Positions 6,949 through 14,735 of a stretch of DNA of 14,735 nt are shown here, in pieces. A program made the position numbers and the translations under genes. How positions within the stretch are numbered: position 1 is the stretch's first letter; the number at the start of each line of letters is the position of its first letter. The notes below the pieces were generated by a model. That model worked only from the letters and a program-made list of their open reading frames with translations, had not been told where the DNA came from and did no database searches. This stretch comes from Hamiltosporidium magnivora (Eukaryota; Microsporidia; Dubosqiidae), in assembly GCA_004325065.1 (NCBI GenBank), contig PITI01000314.1, forward strand, positions 1 through 14,735. Reading direction: 5' to 3'.

Positions 6949-9372
6949 ATGGTAGTAAGTGATATAAACGAAGAGAGGGTTGTAAATATTGTTTTAATAT
7001 TTTTTTTAAAAGCTTGGTGGTATAAAAACCTTAAAAATATGTATTTATATAAGGCTTTTAGACTTCATTATCTGATATATAATATCTTAGAAAACTCGAT
7101 TAATTGTACACTACATAGAATAAATATTGTATATGTTTCAAAGAATGAGTTGAAACTTGAAGAATTCGAAAAATATAAAAGTATAGAAAGTAATCTTAAG
7201 CAAAGTGTATATTTAAACAACTCATTTACAAATTTGAGAGTCAAAGCATTAGAAATAATATATAAAAAAAATCTGGATAAATATAAAGAATTGAATAAAA
7301 TAGAAAAATGTAAGATCATAATTGATTATCCACATCAATGTATATTAAAATTTAAGACTTTTAATACATTTTTAAACAGTAAAACAAAATCGTTTAATTT
7401 ATATTTAGATGAATTAGATAATGGCTCTTTAAATATATTTATTAAGTCATTATCCCGTATAGATTATTTCGTAAATAATATAAAGCCAAAGCTCTTCTAT
7501 TCAATATTGTTTTGGCTGCAATGCTTTAATGTAATCCGAAATAAGTACTTTGAAATATATCTAATGGGTCTTTTTAATAACTCATTGATGGGTCAATATT
7601 CAAATGAATATCGGACATTTAATTATAAAAAATTTTATTTTGGAGGTAAACTCAAACCTGTAATTACAAACTTGGTTTTTACATGTTTTCTACAGGTTTA
7701 TTTGCTGGGATTGAAAGATTTAAATATATTCTATTTTTTCGATCAAGATAATAATGCTTCAATTAATAATGATCTGTTTGCCAACCTCGTTTTACAATTT
7801 AAAAATAAAAACCTTGCGTCTATATTGAAATATTGGGTAGAAAAAAAATCTTTTCATTTTATAGAACATTATATTGCAAGAATTTACATAAAACGAATTG
7901 AAATAGGAAAACTGACTTCAGATATATCAGATGATAGATTATTGATATTTATAGAGTATTTCCTGCTAAAAATTAAAGAAATCGAATTAATAATTGATGA
8001 AAACAATGTAAAAATATTAGAACTTATAAAATGTAAAAGAATTATGCTTTTAAAAACAAAAATATTGTCTATTAGCAATATTAATATAAAAGATATTTTC
8101 ATTCTTCTACAATTTCCCAAATTAGAACATATATTTCTTAAAGTTGAAGTCAATTCTGATAAAAATCATATGGTGTTCGACGGACGAAATACATCTCAAT
8201 TACGTTTTTTTAAAGATATTTTTCTTTTCTCTAATCAAAAAATTATTGATAAAATTTTTGAAATATTTGTCGAATTATTAAAATGTAAAGATTTGAAAGT
8301 AATCATCAGAAAAGAAATTGGATTGTTTGAAGCTAAGATACTTGGAGCAATAAATTTCATAGACAGTAATTTAGAATATAAAAAAGGAAATCATCTTTTT
8401 GATTTGACAGATACCAACATTTACTCAAAAATAATATCGCTTGATACTATTATGATAAAATATTGGAATCCAAGGTATAAAAGTTTTATAAATATCTTTG
8501 ATTATCAAGAGATACAGAATTTAAATGTGTTTAGATCCCAATTATGTGTGTTCCTATATACAGAAATTATATCTCTCTTTAAACATCCGAAAATCAAAAA
8601 AATTATTTTGAACGACTGTACGATTTTAAAATCTAAGGATAAAATAAAAACCGAAGATTTTGAGAATTCCGCCTTAGAAACTTTAAAAACCCAGAATACC
8701 GGATTCTCAAAGCATTTTATTAGACTTTTATCGGGGTTTATCAATCTAAAAACATTATCTTTGGATTCTTTTATAAAAAAAACAGAAGACATAAATATTT
8801 TAAAAGACATAAAATTTCCAAAAACTTTAGAAACTTTAGACCTCAAAAATAACAATTTTGAGGTTCTAAATGAACGAGTTCGTTTTCAGTGTCAAAATCT
8901 AAAAATTATAAATTTATCCAATACAGATATTCCAAAAGACAGCTTATTTTATCTAATCTCATTTAAGGATAGCATAGAAAGTTTTTATTATTCACATAAT
9001 CGGATACATTCCTCAGATTTTAATTTATTTTGCCAAATGACCAATCTTTCCTGTTTATTTATTCCACATTCAACATTTAAAAACATAACATTTTCTGATC
9101 TCATTGTTCAAAAACATCTCACTACAATAAAAGTCTTAAACCTTTCACACACTACACTTTACCCCCAAGATTTATTTAAAATATCTTTGATACAAACTTT
9201 AGAACACTTGAATCTATTTTCTTGTAGATTCAAAAACCACTCCAAATTTTTCTTTGAACCAAATAAATTACCTAAATTAATATATCTAAATATAGAAATA
9301 AATTATTTTACAGATTCTGAAATACAAAGTTTAAAAGAAACAACAAATCAAAACGTACTACACCTTTCATAA
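6949..9372 (+). CDS. Leucine-rich-repeat protein (807 aa)
   Basis: This is a single uninterrupted frame of 807 codons ending in TAA at 9370-9372. The C-terminal quarter carries about eight tandem leucine-rich repeats of 24-27 residues, starting near residues 600, 627, 651, 676, 700, 727, 751 and 777. The core pattern is LxxLxLxxNxF, clearest in LETLDLKNNNF (627-637), LKIINLSNTDI (651-661), IKVLNLSHTTL (727-737) and LEHLNLFSCRF (751-761). Weaker leucine/isoleucine repeats are visible near residues 340-480, for example LEHIFLKVEV near 392. The first 340 residues match no domain I know. Residues 11-24 are hydrophobic (VVNIVLIFFLKAWW) but preceded by acidic residues, so a signal peptide or anchor is uncertain. 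LRR domains form curved protein-binding surfaces. The partner here is unknown. Large LRR families occur in some microsporidia, and this protein fits that pattern. The gene is divergent from the secreted-protein gene at 3442-5211. Confidence 0.9.
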   Translation: MVVSDINEERVVNIVLIFFLKAWWYKNLKNMYLYKAFRLHYLIYNILENSINCTLHRINIVYVSKNELKLEEFEKYKSIESNLKQSVYLNNSFTNLRVKALEIIYKKNLDKYKELNKIEKCKIIIDYPHQCILKFKTFNTFLNSKTKSFNLYLDELDNGSLNIFIKSLSRIDYFVNNIKPKLFYSILFWLQCFNVIRNKYFEIYLMGLFNNSLMGQYSNEYRTFNYKKFYFGGKLKPVITNLVFTCFLQVYLLGLKDLNIFYFFDQDNNASINNDLFANLVLQFKNKNLASILKYWVEKKSFHFIEHYIARIYIKRIEIGKLTSDISDDRLLIFIEYFLLKIKEIELIIDENNVKILELIKCKRIMLLKTKILSISNINIKDIFILLQFPKLEHIFLKVEVNSDKNHMVFDGRNTSQLRFFKDIFLFSNQKIIDKIFEIFVELLKCKDLKVIIRKEIGLFEAKILGAINFIDSNLEYKKGNHLFDLTDTNIYSKIISLDTIMIKYWNPRYKSFINIFDYQEIQNLNVFRSQLCVFLYTEIISLFKHPKIKKIILNDCTILKSKDKIKTEDFENSALETLKTQNTGFSKHFIRLLSGFINLKTLSLDSFIKKTEDINILKDIKFPKTLETLDLKNNNFEVLNERVRFQCQNLKIINLSNTDIPKDSLFYLISFKDSIESFYYSHNRIHSSDFNLFCQMTNLSCLFIPHSTFKNITFSDLIVQKHLTTIKVLNLSHTTLYPQDLFKISLIQTLEHLNLFSCRFKNHSKFFFEPNKLPKLIYLNIEINYFTDSEIQSLKETTNQNVLHLS

Positions 9373-9940
9373 TATTTATGTAGCTTATTGAATTCACTTT
9401 TACCGTTTTCCTAAATTAATTTAAAATCTAAATACCACATTTCTCATCTGATTAATTTAAATAAAAGTTAAAATTACTTAAATTCGTTTTTATTTTTTTA
9501 TGTTAAACTTACAAAACCGTTTAAATTTTGATTTATTATTTTATAGCTATATTATGTTTTTTTGTTCGAATTTCTATTCATTGACTATGAATATAAGGAT
9601 GTATATTTTTTTTAAGGTTTATATTTCATCAATTATACTTTTCGTTAAAAAATTATTCTGTATATATTGATAATTAGGATGGTTTTATAATTACCTCGAT
9701 CCATTGCATTTATTTGACAATCTTATTTTCCATTTATTTTTATTATTTATACAAGTTTATAGTAGAAACCAGTAATATAAACTATAATTATAAAGCTAGT
9801 TCTCTTGGTTTTTTTTATTTAAAAAATATCATATATTTTTCAAATAGTGGTTTGTATATATTGTTTTTATTATACTCGTGCGTTCTGGATTTGACATAGT
9901 TATATTTTCTCGATATTGATTCGTAATTCTTAAGAAAACT
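9373..9940. other. AT-rich non-coding stretch after the LRR gene
   Basis: An AATAAA at 9460-9465, about 90 bases beyond the stop, is a candidate poly(A) signal. A 61-codon frame at 9714-9899 starts only at TTG and is low-complexity Tyr/Phe/Ile, so it is not called. I see nothing else. Confidence 0.5.
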
Positions 9941-10390
9941 ACAGCTTAAAGCTTTCGATCGACGGTTGTAAAGAGCATATTAGAAAGACGAAGTAGTGGC
10001 TCGGATTAAGTTAAGGTAATTGCTTTAATTTTGATTAGGGGTGAACCTCATATATGCCTCGGATAAAAGCAAGGTTTCTACGTACTCTACACTTACCGAA
10101 CCAAATATACTTCAATTTTAAATATATCTCGGCGGCTTATATGAGGTATTTATACCTTGCTAAGCATACCAACGGGTATAAGCTGCTATTTGCATCACCG
10201 GCTTTATCTAAAGTATATTTTTTGCATTGAAGGCGCCACTTCTTCTGACTTGAGTGATCAGAGCCATGTTTCTATGCTTTTACATGTAATTGCCATAAGG
10301 TTAGCTGGGGTTTCTAATCTGGTTAAAAGGAAAACTACAGGCTAGGTTTGTAGAAAATGCTTCCTAATATGTAGAAATTCATTTGTATAG
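9941..10390. other. GC-rich island: candidate structured RNA or eroded gene
   Basis: Bases 9961-10380 average about 37% GC against about 13-20% in AT-rich flanking lines, the clearest compositional anomaly in the window. It contains a hairpin in which AGCATACC pairs with GGTAT and GCT around an AACG loop (about 10163-10185), a perfect palindrome TTACATGTAA (10280-10289), an inverted AGGTAT/ATACCT pair (about 10144-10157) and a TCTGA/TCAGA pair. Such islands in AT-rich genomes can mark non-coding RNA genes. Alternatively, one plus frame (10010-10390) has only three internal stops in about 127 codons, and a second is open for 58 codons from an ATG at 10054 to 10230. No rRNA, tRNA, RNase P, SRP or spliceosomal RNA signature was recognised, and no CCC start motif is present. 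Both readings remain open. Confidence 0.4.
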
Positions 10391-10432
10391 ACAAGTTTCC
10401 ATAGATGAACTAAAAAGTTAGTATTATTTTCC

Positions 10433-10506
10433 TGCCACAGAAAAATAATAAATGACTTTAACATCGATTACATCTAATCATTGCCAATCATATGTTTGCT
10501 GTGGCA
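10433..10506. repeat. Short inverted repeat, 8-bp arms
   Basis: TGCCACAG (10433-10440) is the reverse complement of CTGTGGCA (10499-10506), with a small GATTA/TAATC hairpin inside. The arms are too short to call a transposon end. It lies just beyond the GC-rich island and could be part of the same structured unit. Confidence 0.25.
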
Positions 10507-10768
10507 TACCCCATACCAAAAAGTTATTAATATATATAGAGCTAATTCTAAAACTAAATTAAACAGAAAGTAAAAAATAAATATTTTTTATCTGAATCTT
10601 TGTATACTTAGAGCTGTGATTTCTTTTGTATATTCATATTCCAGAGGGAATATATTTAGTATACTACGAGTAAAATTTTATATCAAGGTAAAAACAATTG
10701 TGATAAACATGAAATTGAATACAAAATTTTTTTTAAATTTTTAGAAATTCACCTTCCAGAATGAATTT

Positions 10769-10825
10769 ACATCAGAAATGGTGGTATTTTAAAGTAGCGA
10801 ATCTTATATACATCAAAAATGGTAG
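10769..10825 (+). repeat. Short direct repeat
   Basis: A 16-base unit beginning ACATCA and containing AAATGGT occurs at 10769-10784 and again at 10810-10825 with two mismatches. It could be a local duplication. Its significance is unknown. Confidence 0.25.
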
Positions 10826-11986
10826 GGTATATACACAGATGTGGACAATATCATAAAAGAAGCAATAATGAAAGATGACAAGGCACCCTAGTCTAATTTT
10901 TTTTCCTATATACATCTTTCATTTCTTATTTATAAAGTTAATGCACTAGAAAATCATAAAAAAATACTGCGAGTTTGAGCGGAAACGAATCGAAATATTT
11001 GTTAAACGTGTCTAGATTATCTGCTATTGAAAGCATTTTATAAAATTCGGATGATTATTCCAAATTATACATAGGAATGAATATAGTTATGTTGGTTGAT
11101 ATGAAGAAATACACAACAGATAATGCAAGGTTTGATGTATTCTACACATTTCGAATATAAATATTTCAATATAAATCATGGGATTATTACAAATAAATCC
11201 TGCAGCTGTGTTGGCAAGCGTTTGAAAGTATAATTTCTCGAAGGTGAACCTTTTATCCGCAAATAATAACGATAATAGCTGTAAACGAACTAATGAAGCA
11301 ATTACGACATTACCTGCATTTTTGGAATAGCCAAAAACATAATATTTAGACAGGTTAAGAAAAACGATCTGACTATTATACGCAGATCTGCTAAAAATTT
11401 AAGAACGTGTCGCTGAAAAATTTAGTCGGATGTATATAAGAAAAGCGTGCTTACTTGTTTGCATTTAAACCAAGAGCAGAGTAACCAAAAAAATTCTGAT
11501 GGTGTATTTAGACGATTATCGGCAAAAAAAGCTATTAAATATGGAAACGATACAATTTATAAGAATATTTTTCAAGCTTTAAATTAAAGGAATATTTGAA
11601 AAACAAATCAAAGCATAAAAATTATATTCGATGAAGATTAAATAGATATCGAGCATAAATTAACTAATAAAATCAATATTTATAACAATAGTACTTTGAC
11701 ATCGAGAAAAATATGTGTGTATACCAAAATGATACGGGTATATACTCTTTTCTTTTAAAATTGATTCGGGCGACTTAGATTCTTTTTAGAGAAATTTTGA
11801 TAGCATTTAAAAAAACAGAGGAGCAAATTCTTGTTTTTACAAAGAAAGCTTTGTAAATTTGTCGATTAAAGTGAAAGAGATAGCCTTCACCTTAATACTA
11901 CGGTAAAATATCATTGTTTTAAAAAATATTATTTAAAAGGTACCATTCTGATAAATACTTTTCTTGGCAATAGAATGGACAATTAA
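10826..11986 (+). pseudogene. Possible tract of decayed coding sequence
   Basis: Many lines here are 25-35% GC against 13-20% in the AT-rich stretches. Several plus-strand blocks read like protein but are broken. From an ATG at 11178 one frame runs to 11589 with stops about every 20 codons and includes ERVAEKFSRMYIRKACLLVC. Another block at 11426-11587 includes SDGVFRRLSAKKAIKYGNDT. A third at 11779-11856 includes REILIAFKKTEEQILVFTKK, and a fourth at 11870-11986 includes TTVKYHCFKKYYLKGTILIN. The frame changes between blocks, as expected for an old gene with insertions and deletions. No family is recognisable, and the four blocks need not come from one gene. Confidence 0.25.
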
Positions 11987-12825
11987 AAGCCCATTTTTTA
12001 ATAGCCATTATTTATATCTTAAAAGTAATATTCGGCATATTTTTTCATTTAAATTATTTATGGATTCTTTTATATTTTTCTTCTTTTTTAAGTTCTTAAA
12101 ATTAAAAAATTGAAAAAATAAGAAAGCAGATGAAAATAGTCCAAGTGAAAAATTAGAGTAAAAAATAAATTTATTTGTTTAGAGTTGATCTAATTTTTCC
12201 TTTTTAGGACTGGCCTGTTAAAAAATTTGTGGTTGTGGAATAAGCAATGAATATAGAATGAATTTAACAATATTTTTTCTAAAATTTTATTAGATTAATA
12301 AATCATTAGGGTGCAGTTAAAATGATTACAATCAAAATTTAAATTTAAACTCTAAAAATCAATTATGTCTAAATGAGATATTCTATATAATAGGGGAAAT
12401 GTATGGAATTGGAAACAAAAATATTCAAGAAAAACAGCCATATATAATATATTTCATCTTTTATTTAATAGAAATTCCTTACTATAAAAATTTTATGAAA
12501 TTTAATCTGTAGTTGTATACAATACAATACATGTAATCTAAAAACAACAAAAATATTTTTTACAGTTGAAGAAAGCTTAATCGACAAAAAAACGAAATAA
12601 CTACCAATTATTTTTGCCACTAAAACTTGCTCATAATTATTAGAATTTGTATGTTGTGTATAAGAAGGATATGTGTTTGATGAATTCTTGAGCTATAAAA
12701 AACAGCATATCGCTATAACACTTCATTTTTTGCTTAATTCGGCAATTTAAAATTTTCTATTCTGCACACTTCATATAATGAGAATGTAAACTGAAAATAG
12801 TGAAAGCAAAAACTTTATTTAAAAT
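11987..12825. other. AT-rich non-coding stretch
   Basis: This region is very AT-rich, down to about 13% GC around 12061-12120, with A and T runs and dense stops. I see no gene, RNA or repeat in it. A 7-bp inverted pair (CCATTCT/AGAATGG, 11943-11978) lies just before it. Confidence 0.55.
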
Positions 12826-13026
12826 TTGTCTTACTATAAAATTAATTTATTAAACGAATATCTTGGCCAAGTTCTATCTATAAAGCAAATATGTTCTCTC
12901 CTTTCTACGTTTTTATATTTATTAATTTGCAGGACACCATTTGAACGAGAAATCCGTCTTTCTGAGGTTTTTTTTGAGGAAAAGCTGGCAGGAAAAAGGT
13001 TTATCAAAAGAATTTTACAAAATTGA
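12826..13026 (+). pseudogene. Possible coding remnant lacking a start codon
   Basis: The frame is open for 66 codons to a TGA at 13024-13026, but it begins only at a TTG and has no ATG, so it is not a plausible intact eukaryotic gene. The second half (FEREIRLSEVFFEEKLAGKR) has the charged, mixed composition of a real protein, and local GC is about 32%. It sits just upstream of the longer broken frame at 13086-13678 and may be an upstream piece of the same decayed gene in another frame. Confidence 0.28.
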
Positions 13027-13085
13027 AATATTCGAAACATTTTTTAATTAATTTTAAAAATTATACTCAAAGTTTTTCTTTCTAA

Positions 13086-13678
13086 ATGCCAAGAAACAAT
13101 AAAATATCTCGATATTGTAAATCTGCTAAAAATAGAAAAAAAACATTCCATCAAGATACCAAAGCACTATAAAACCTATTCCTGCTTTCCTTATTACTCC
13201 CATTCGCTTTACACCTGCTAATTTTTTTATTGTTGAAGTTATATTTCTTTCCAAAACTGAAAAGTGTGATTCAATTCGACATGATAGTACGTCTTCTAGA
13301 AATAACACTATCAATGAAAGCCATAATCTTTTTCTAGAAAACATGGAAACAATTTCTAAAAGAAATCAAGGCTTTTCGAATACTCAGAAGAATACAGATG
13401 TGGTTCAAGAAATAAACTTTATTAATATAGATCAAGAATTGATAAAAACGAACAAACAAAAACGAATGGAAAGAGAATTTTTGATGATATTAATGATTCT
13501 TCGAATGAATATTGGCTACGAAACGAAAATATATGACATCTAAGATCGTCTAAGACCGAATTTATAAACTAAAAAGGTTCAAAGGCCAAAAAAATTAATG
13601 ATTTCGGCTATGAACGAATTAAAAAACGTAATACAAGCATAGTTTTTTTATTCAGACGAGTTCATAATTACATCGTGA
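13086..13678 (+). pseudogene. Probable frameshifted, decayed gene
   Basis: A frame is stop-free for 135 codons from 13136 to the TAA at 13541-13543, yet its first ATG is only at 13343. In another frame an ATG at 13086 starts MPRNNKISRYCKSAKNRKK, which runs into an 8-A tract (13136-13143). A shift there would join it to the long frame. After 13543 the same frame continues with sparse stops (13565, 13640, 13676), including RPKKLMISAMNELKNVIQ and a short FFYSDEF. This is what a decaying coding sequence with a frameshift and late stops would look like. The SDE triplet recalls the first catalytic region of Tc1/mariner-type transposases, but nothing else supports that, so no family is assigned. The smallest intact reading would be a 66-residue protein from 13343, without a CCC motif. 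Confidence 0.4.
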
Positions 13679-14332
13679 TATTTTAATAATATCAAAAAAA
13701 ACATAATGATTGAAAATTTAATATCTCTGAAATCACAAAAACATATATTGATATTTAAAAAGTAGAAATATAATTTTAGAATCATTATTTGTATTAATAG
13801 AAAGTGTTTAGAGCCAAAGATAAAAAATTCATTAATTTTTTTAAAGGTTTTTACGCATTAAACTGATTGCACAAAATAAATGTTATGTATAACTTAGATA
13901 AACCTTTATTACCAATGTTATTCTTATATAAAAATCATATTTTTTTAAAAACAGTTCGATAAAAAATAAAAATGAAGTAATATTGACAAATAATTCACAG
14001 TTTTAATCATTTTTATTTGCATTGATTGATGCAGTATAATTGAAATTCAATAAAAATACAGATGAACTATAGTTTGTAAAAGGAAAAACTTTAAATGTTC
14101 TTCTTTGATACAAAAAGGATTTTAAAAATTAAAAATAGGAATGACACATGAAGCACTTAGTCCAATTTTAAAAAAAACCTAATATTGATACCGAATCATT
14201 TGTATGTTTAATTCAGTTATTAAATAAACTTTATTAAAATATCAAATGATAATGTAAATTATTCCAAATCTTCTGAAAAAGACGAATAATATATATCTAG
14301 AAATTTATTTTGTGAATGATTGTATCCAAAGT
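13679..14332. other. AT-rich non-coding stretch
   Basis: AT-rich sequence with dense stops. No start-signal motif, RNA gene or repeat was seen. Confidence 0.5.
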
Positions 14333-14521
14333 TTAATTCTTTGTCTTTTGAGTAATTAAAAGAAAATTTTTTACTGAATTAATACGATAAGAAGTTTTTG
14401 AAACTAGAGGGCATTTTTCTTGCTTATTTTATGTAAATATTGTTGTATCTTTTTGTGGTTTGTAAGCTATTTCTCTAACAAAATTTACCTTCTCAGCTGC
14501 GAACCGCTTTTTTTTCAAAAT
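14333..14521 (-). pseudogene. Possible decayed coding fragment
   Basis: On the minus strand one frame runs from 14521 to a TAA at 14335-14333 with a single internal stop (14431-14429), about 62 codons in all. The first block reads KRFAAEKVNFVREIAYKPQK, and local GC rises to about 33% at 14461-14520. There is no ATG at the start. It may be a small relic or a chance open frame. Confidence 0.2.
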
Positions 14522-14735
14522 TTAATTATATTTTCCACGATTTTAAATATTAATATTTTTATATTTCTATGACCAAATAATTCTTCAAAAATTTGATTAA
14601 AATTAAAATAGAACACTTGGATTCAAAGATATGTATTATGAAAGTTCAAAAGATGAATTAGAAGTATTATGAGGAGGATAACACATTGATTGGTTAGAGA
14701 ATAAATTATTCTAAGTTTGGTTATTGTCGTAACCT
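14522..14735. other. Right edge, no gene called
   Basis: Short open plus-strand segments near 14600-14735 (for example MYYESSKDELEVL) are interrupted by stops and run into the window edge. They may be another relic or nothing. No call is possible from this window alone. Confidence 0.3.

Noticed and set aside
7068..8855. Three minus-strand frames (7068-7319, 7884-8153, 8505-8855) within the LRR gene
   Set aside because: Antisense shadows of an intact 807-codon gene; low-complexity Ile/Phe/Ser composition.
9714..9899. 61-codon plus-strand frame
   Set aside because: It begins with TTG, has Tyr/Phe/Ile-rich low complexity, and shows no start motif.
10260..10345. Minus-strand segment resembling a small-subunit rRNA motif (GATTAGAAACCCC)
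   Set aside because: The flanking sequence does not match any rRNA region I know; a short chance resemblance.
11086..11182. 30-codon minus-strand frame with CCC directly before its ATG
   Set aside because: The motif position is suggestive, but the frame is very short, CCC alone is weak evidence, and AAATTT is absent.
12834..13040. 68-codon minus-strand frame
   Set aside because: Antisense to the 12826-13026 block, without start signal or recognisable content.
13126..13344. 72-codon minus-strand frame with ATG and hydrophobic N-terminus
   Set aside because: It lies opposite the longer 135-codon open frame and lacks the CCC/AAATTT signal; it is probably its antisense image, though it cannot be fully excluded.
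1..14735. tRNA genes, CRISPR arrays, rRNA and telomere repeats
   Set aside because: I looked for B-box-like GGTTCGA motifs, spaced repeats and tandem telomere units on both strands and found none convincing.

Overview
This is AT-rich eukaryotic DNA, roughly three quarters A+T or more. It is most consistent with a microsporidian nuclear genome of the gene-sparse, expanded type; a Hamiltosporidium-like organism is my best guess, not a demonstrated identity. Four signs support this. Both complete genes are intronless. Each start codon is preceded within a few bases by a CCC triplet and, just upstream of that, by AAATTT, the pair of start signals described for microsporidia. Two genes carry AATAAA across their stop codon. 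The proteins look like lineage-specific, lysine/asparagine/isoleucine-rich families, including a leucine-rich-repeat (LRR) protein. I see no bacterial operon structure, ribosome-binding sites, tRNA, rRNA or CRISPR array.

Layout. Positions 2-550 (+) hold the 3' end of a gene that starts outside the window. Positions 3442-5211 (-) hold a complete 589-residue paralog of that gene, predicted to be secreted. The two copies converge tail to tail across about 2.9 kb. Positions 6949-9372 (+) hold an 807-residue LRR protein, divergent from the 589-residue gene. These three genes cover only about a third of the window.

The rest is gene-poor. Very AT-rich stretches (about 13-20% GC in the lines I counted) alternate with islands of about 28-40% GC at 1070-2040, 6400-6605, 9960-10390, 10750-12000, 12826-13680 and 14333-14521. 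In these islands reading frames stay open for longer than the background but are broken by stops or frame changes. I interpret most of them as eroded genes or transposon remnants. The 9960-10390 island could instead be a structured RNA. No relic could be assigned to a family from sequence alone.

How the genes may work together: nothing links the LRR protein to the secreted family except proximity. Both fit the pattern of expanded, fast-evolving families in microsporidia, and a role at the host interface is conjecture. I found no multi-gene system such as defence, biosynthesis or a toxin pair. The best-supported observation of possible novelty is the paralogous secreted family, whose copies are similar both in protein and just past the stop codon.
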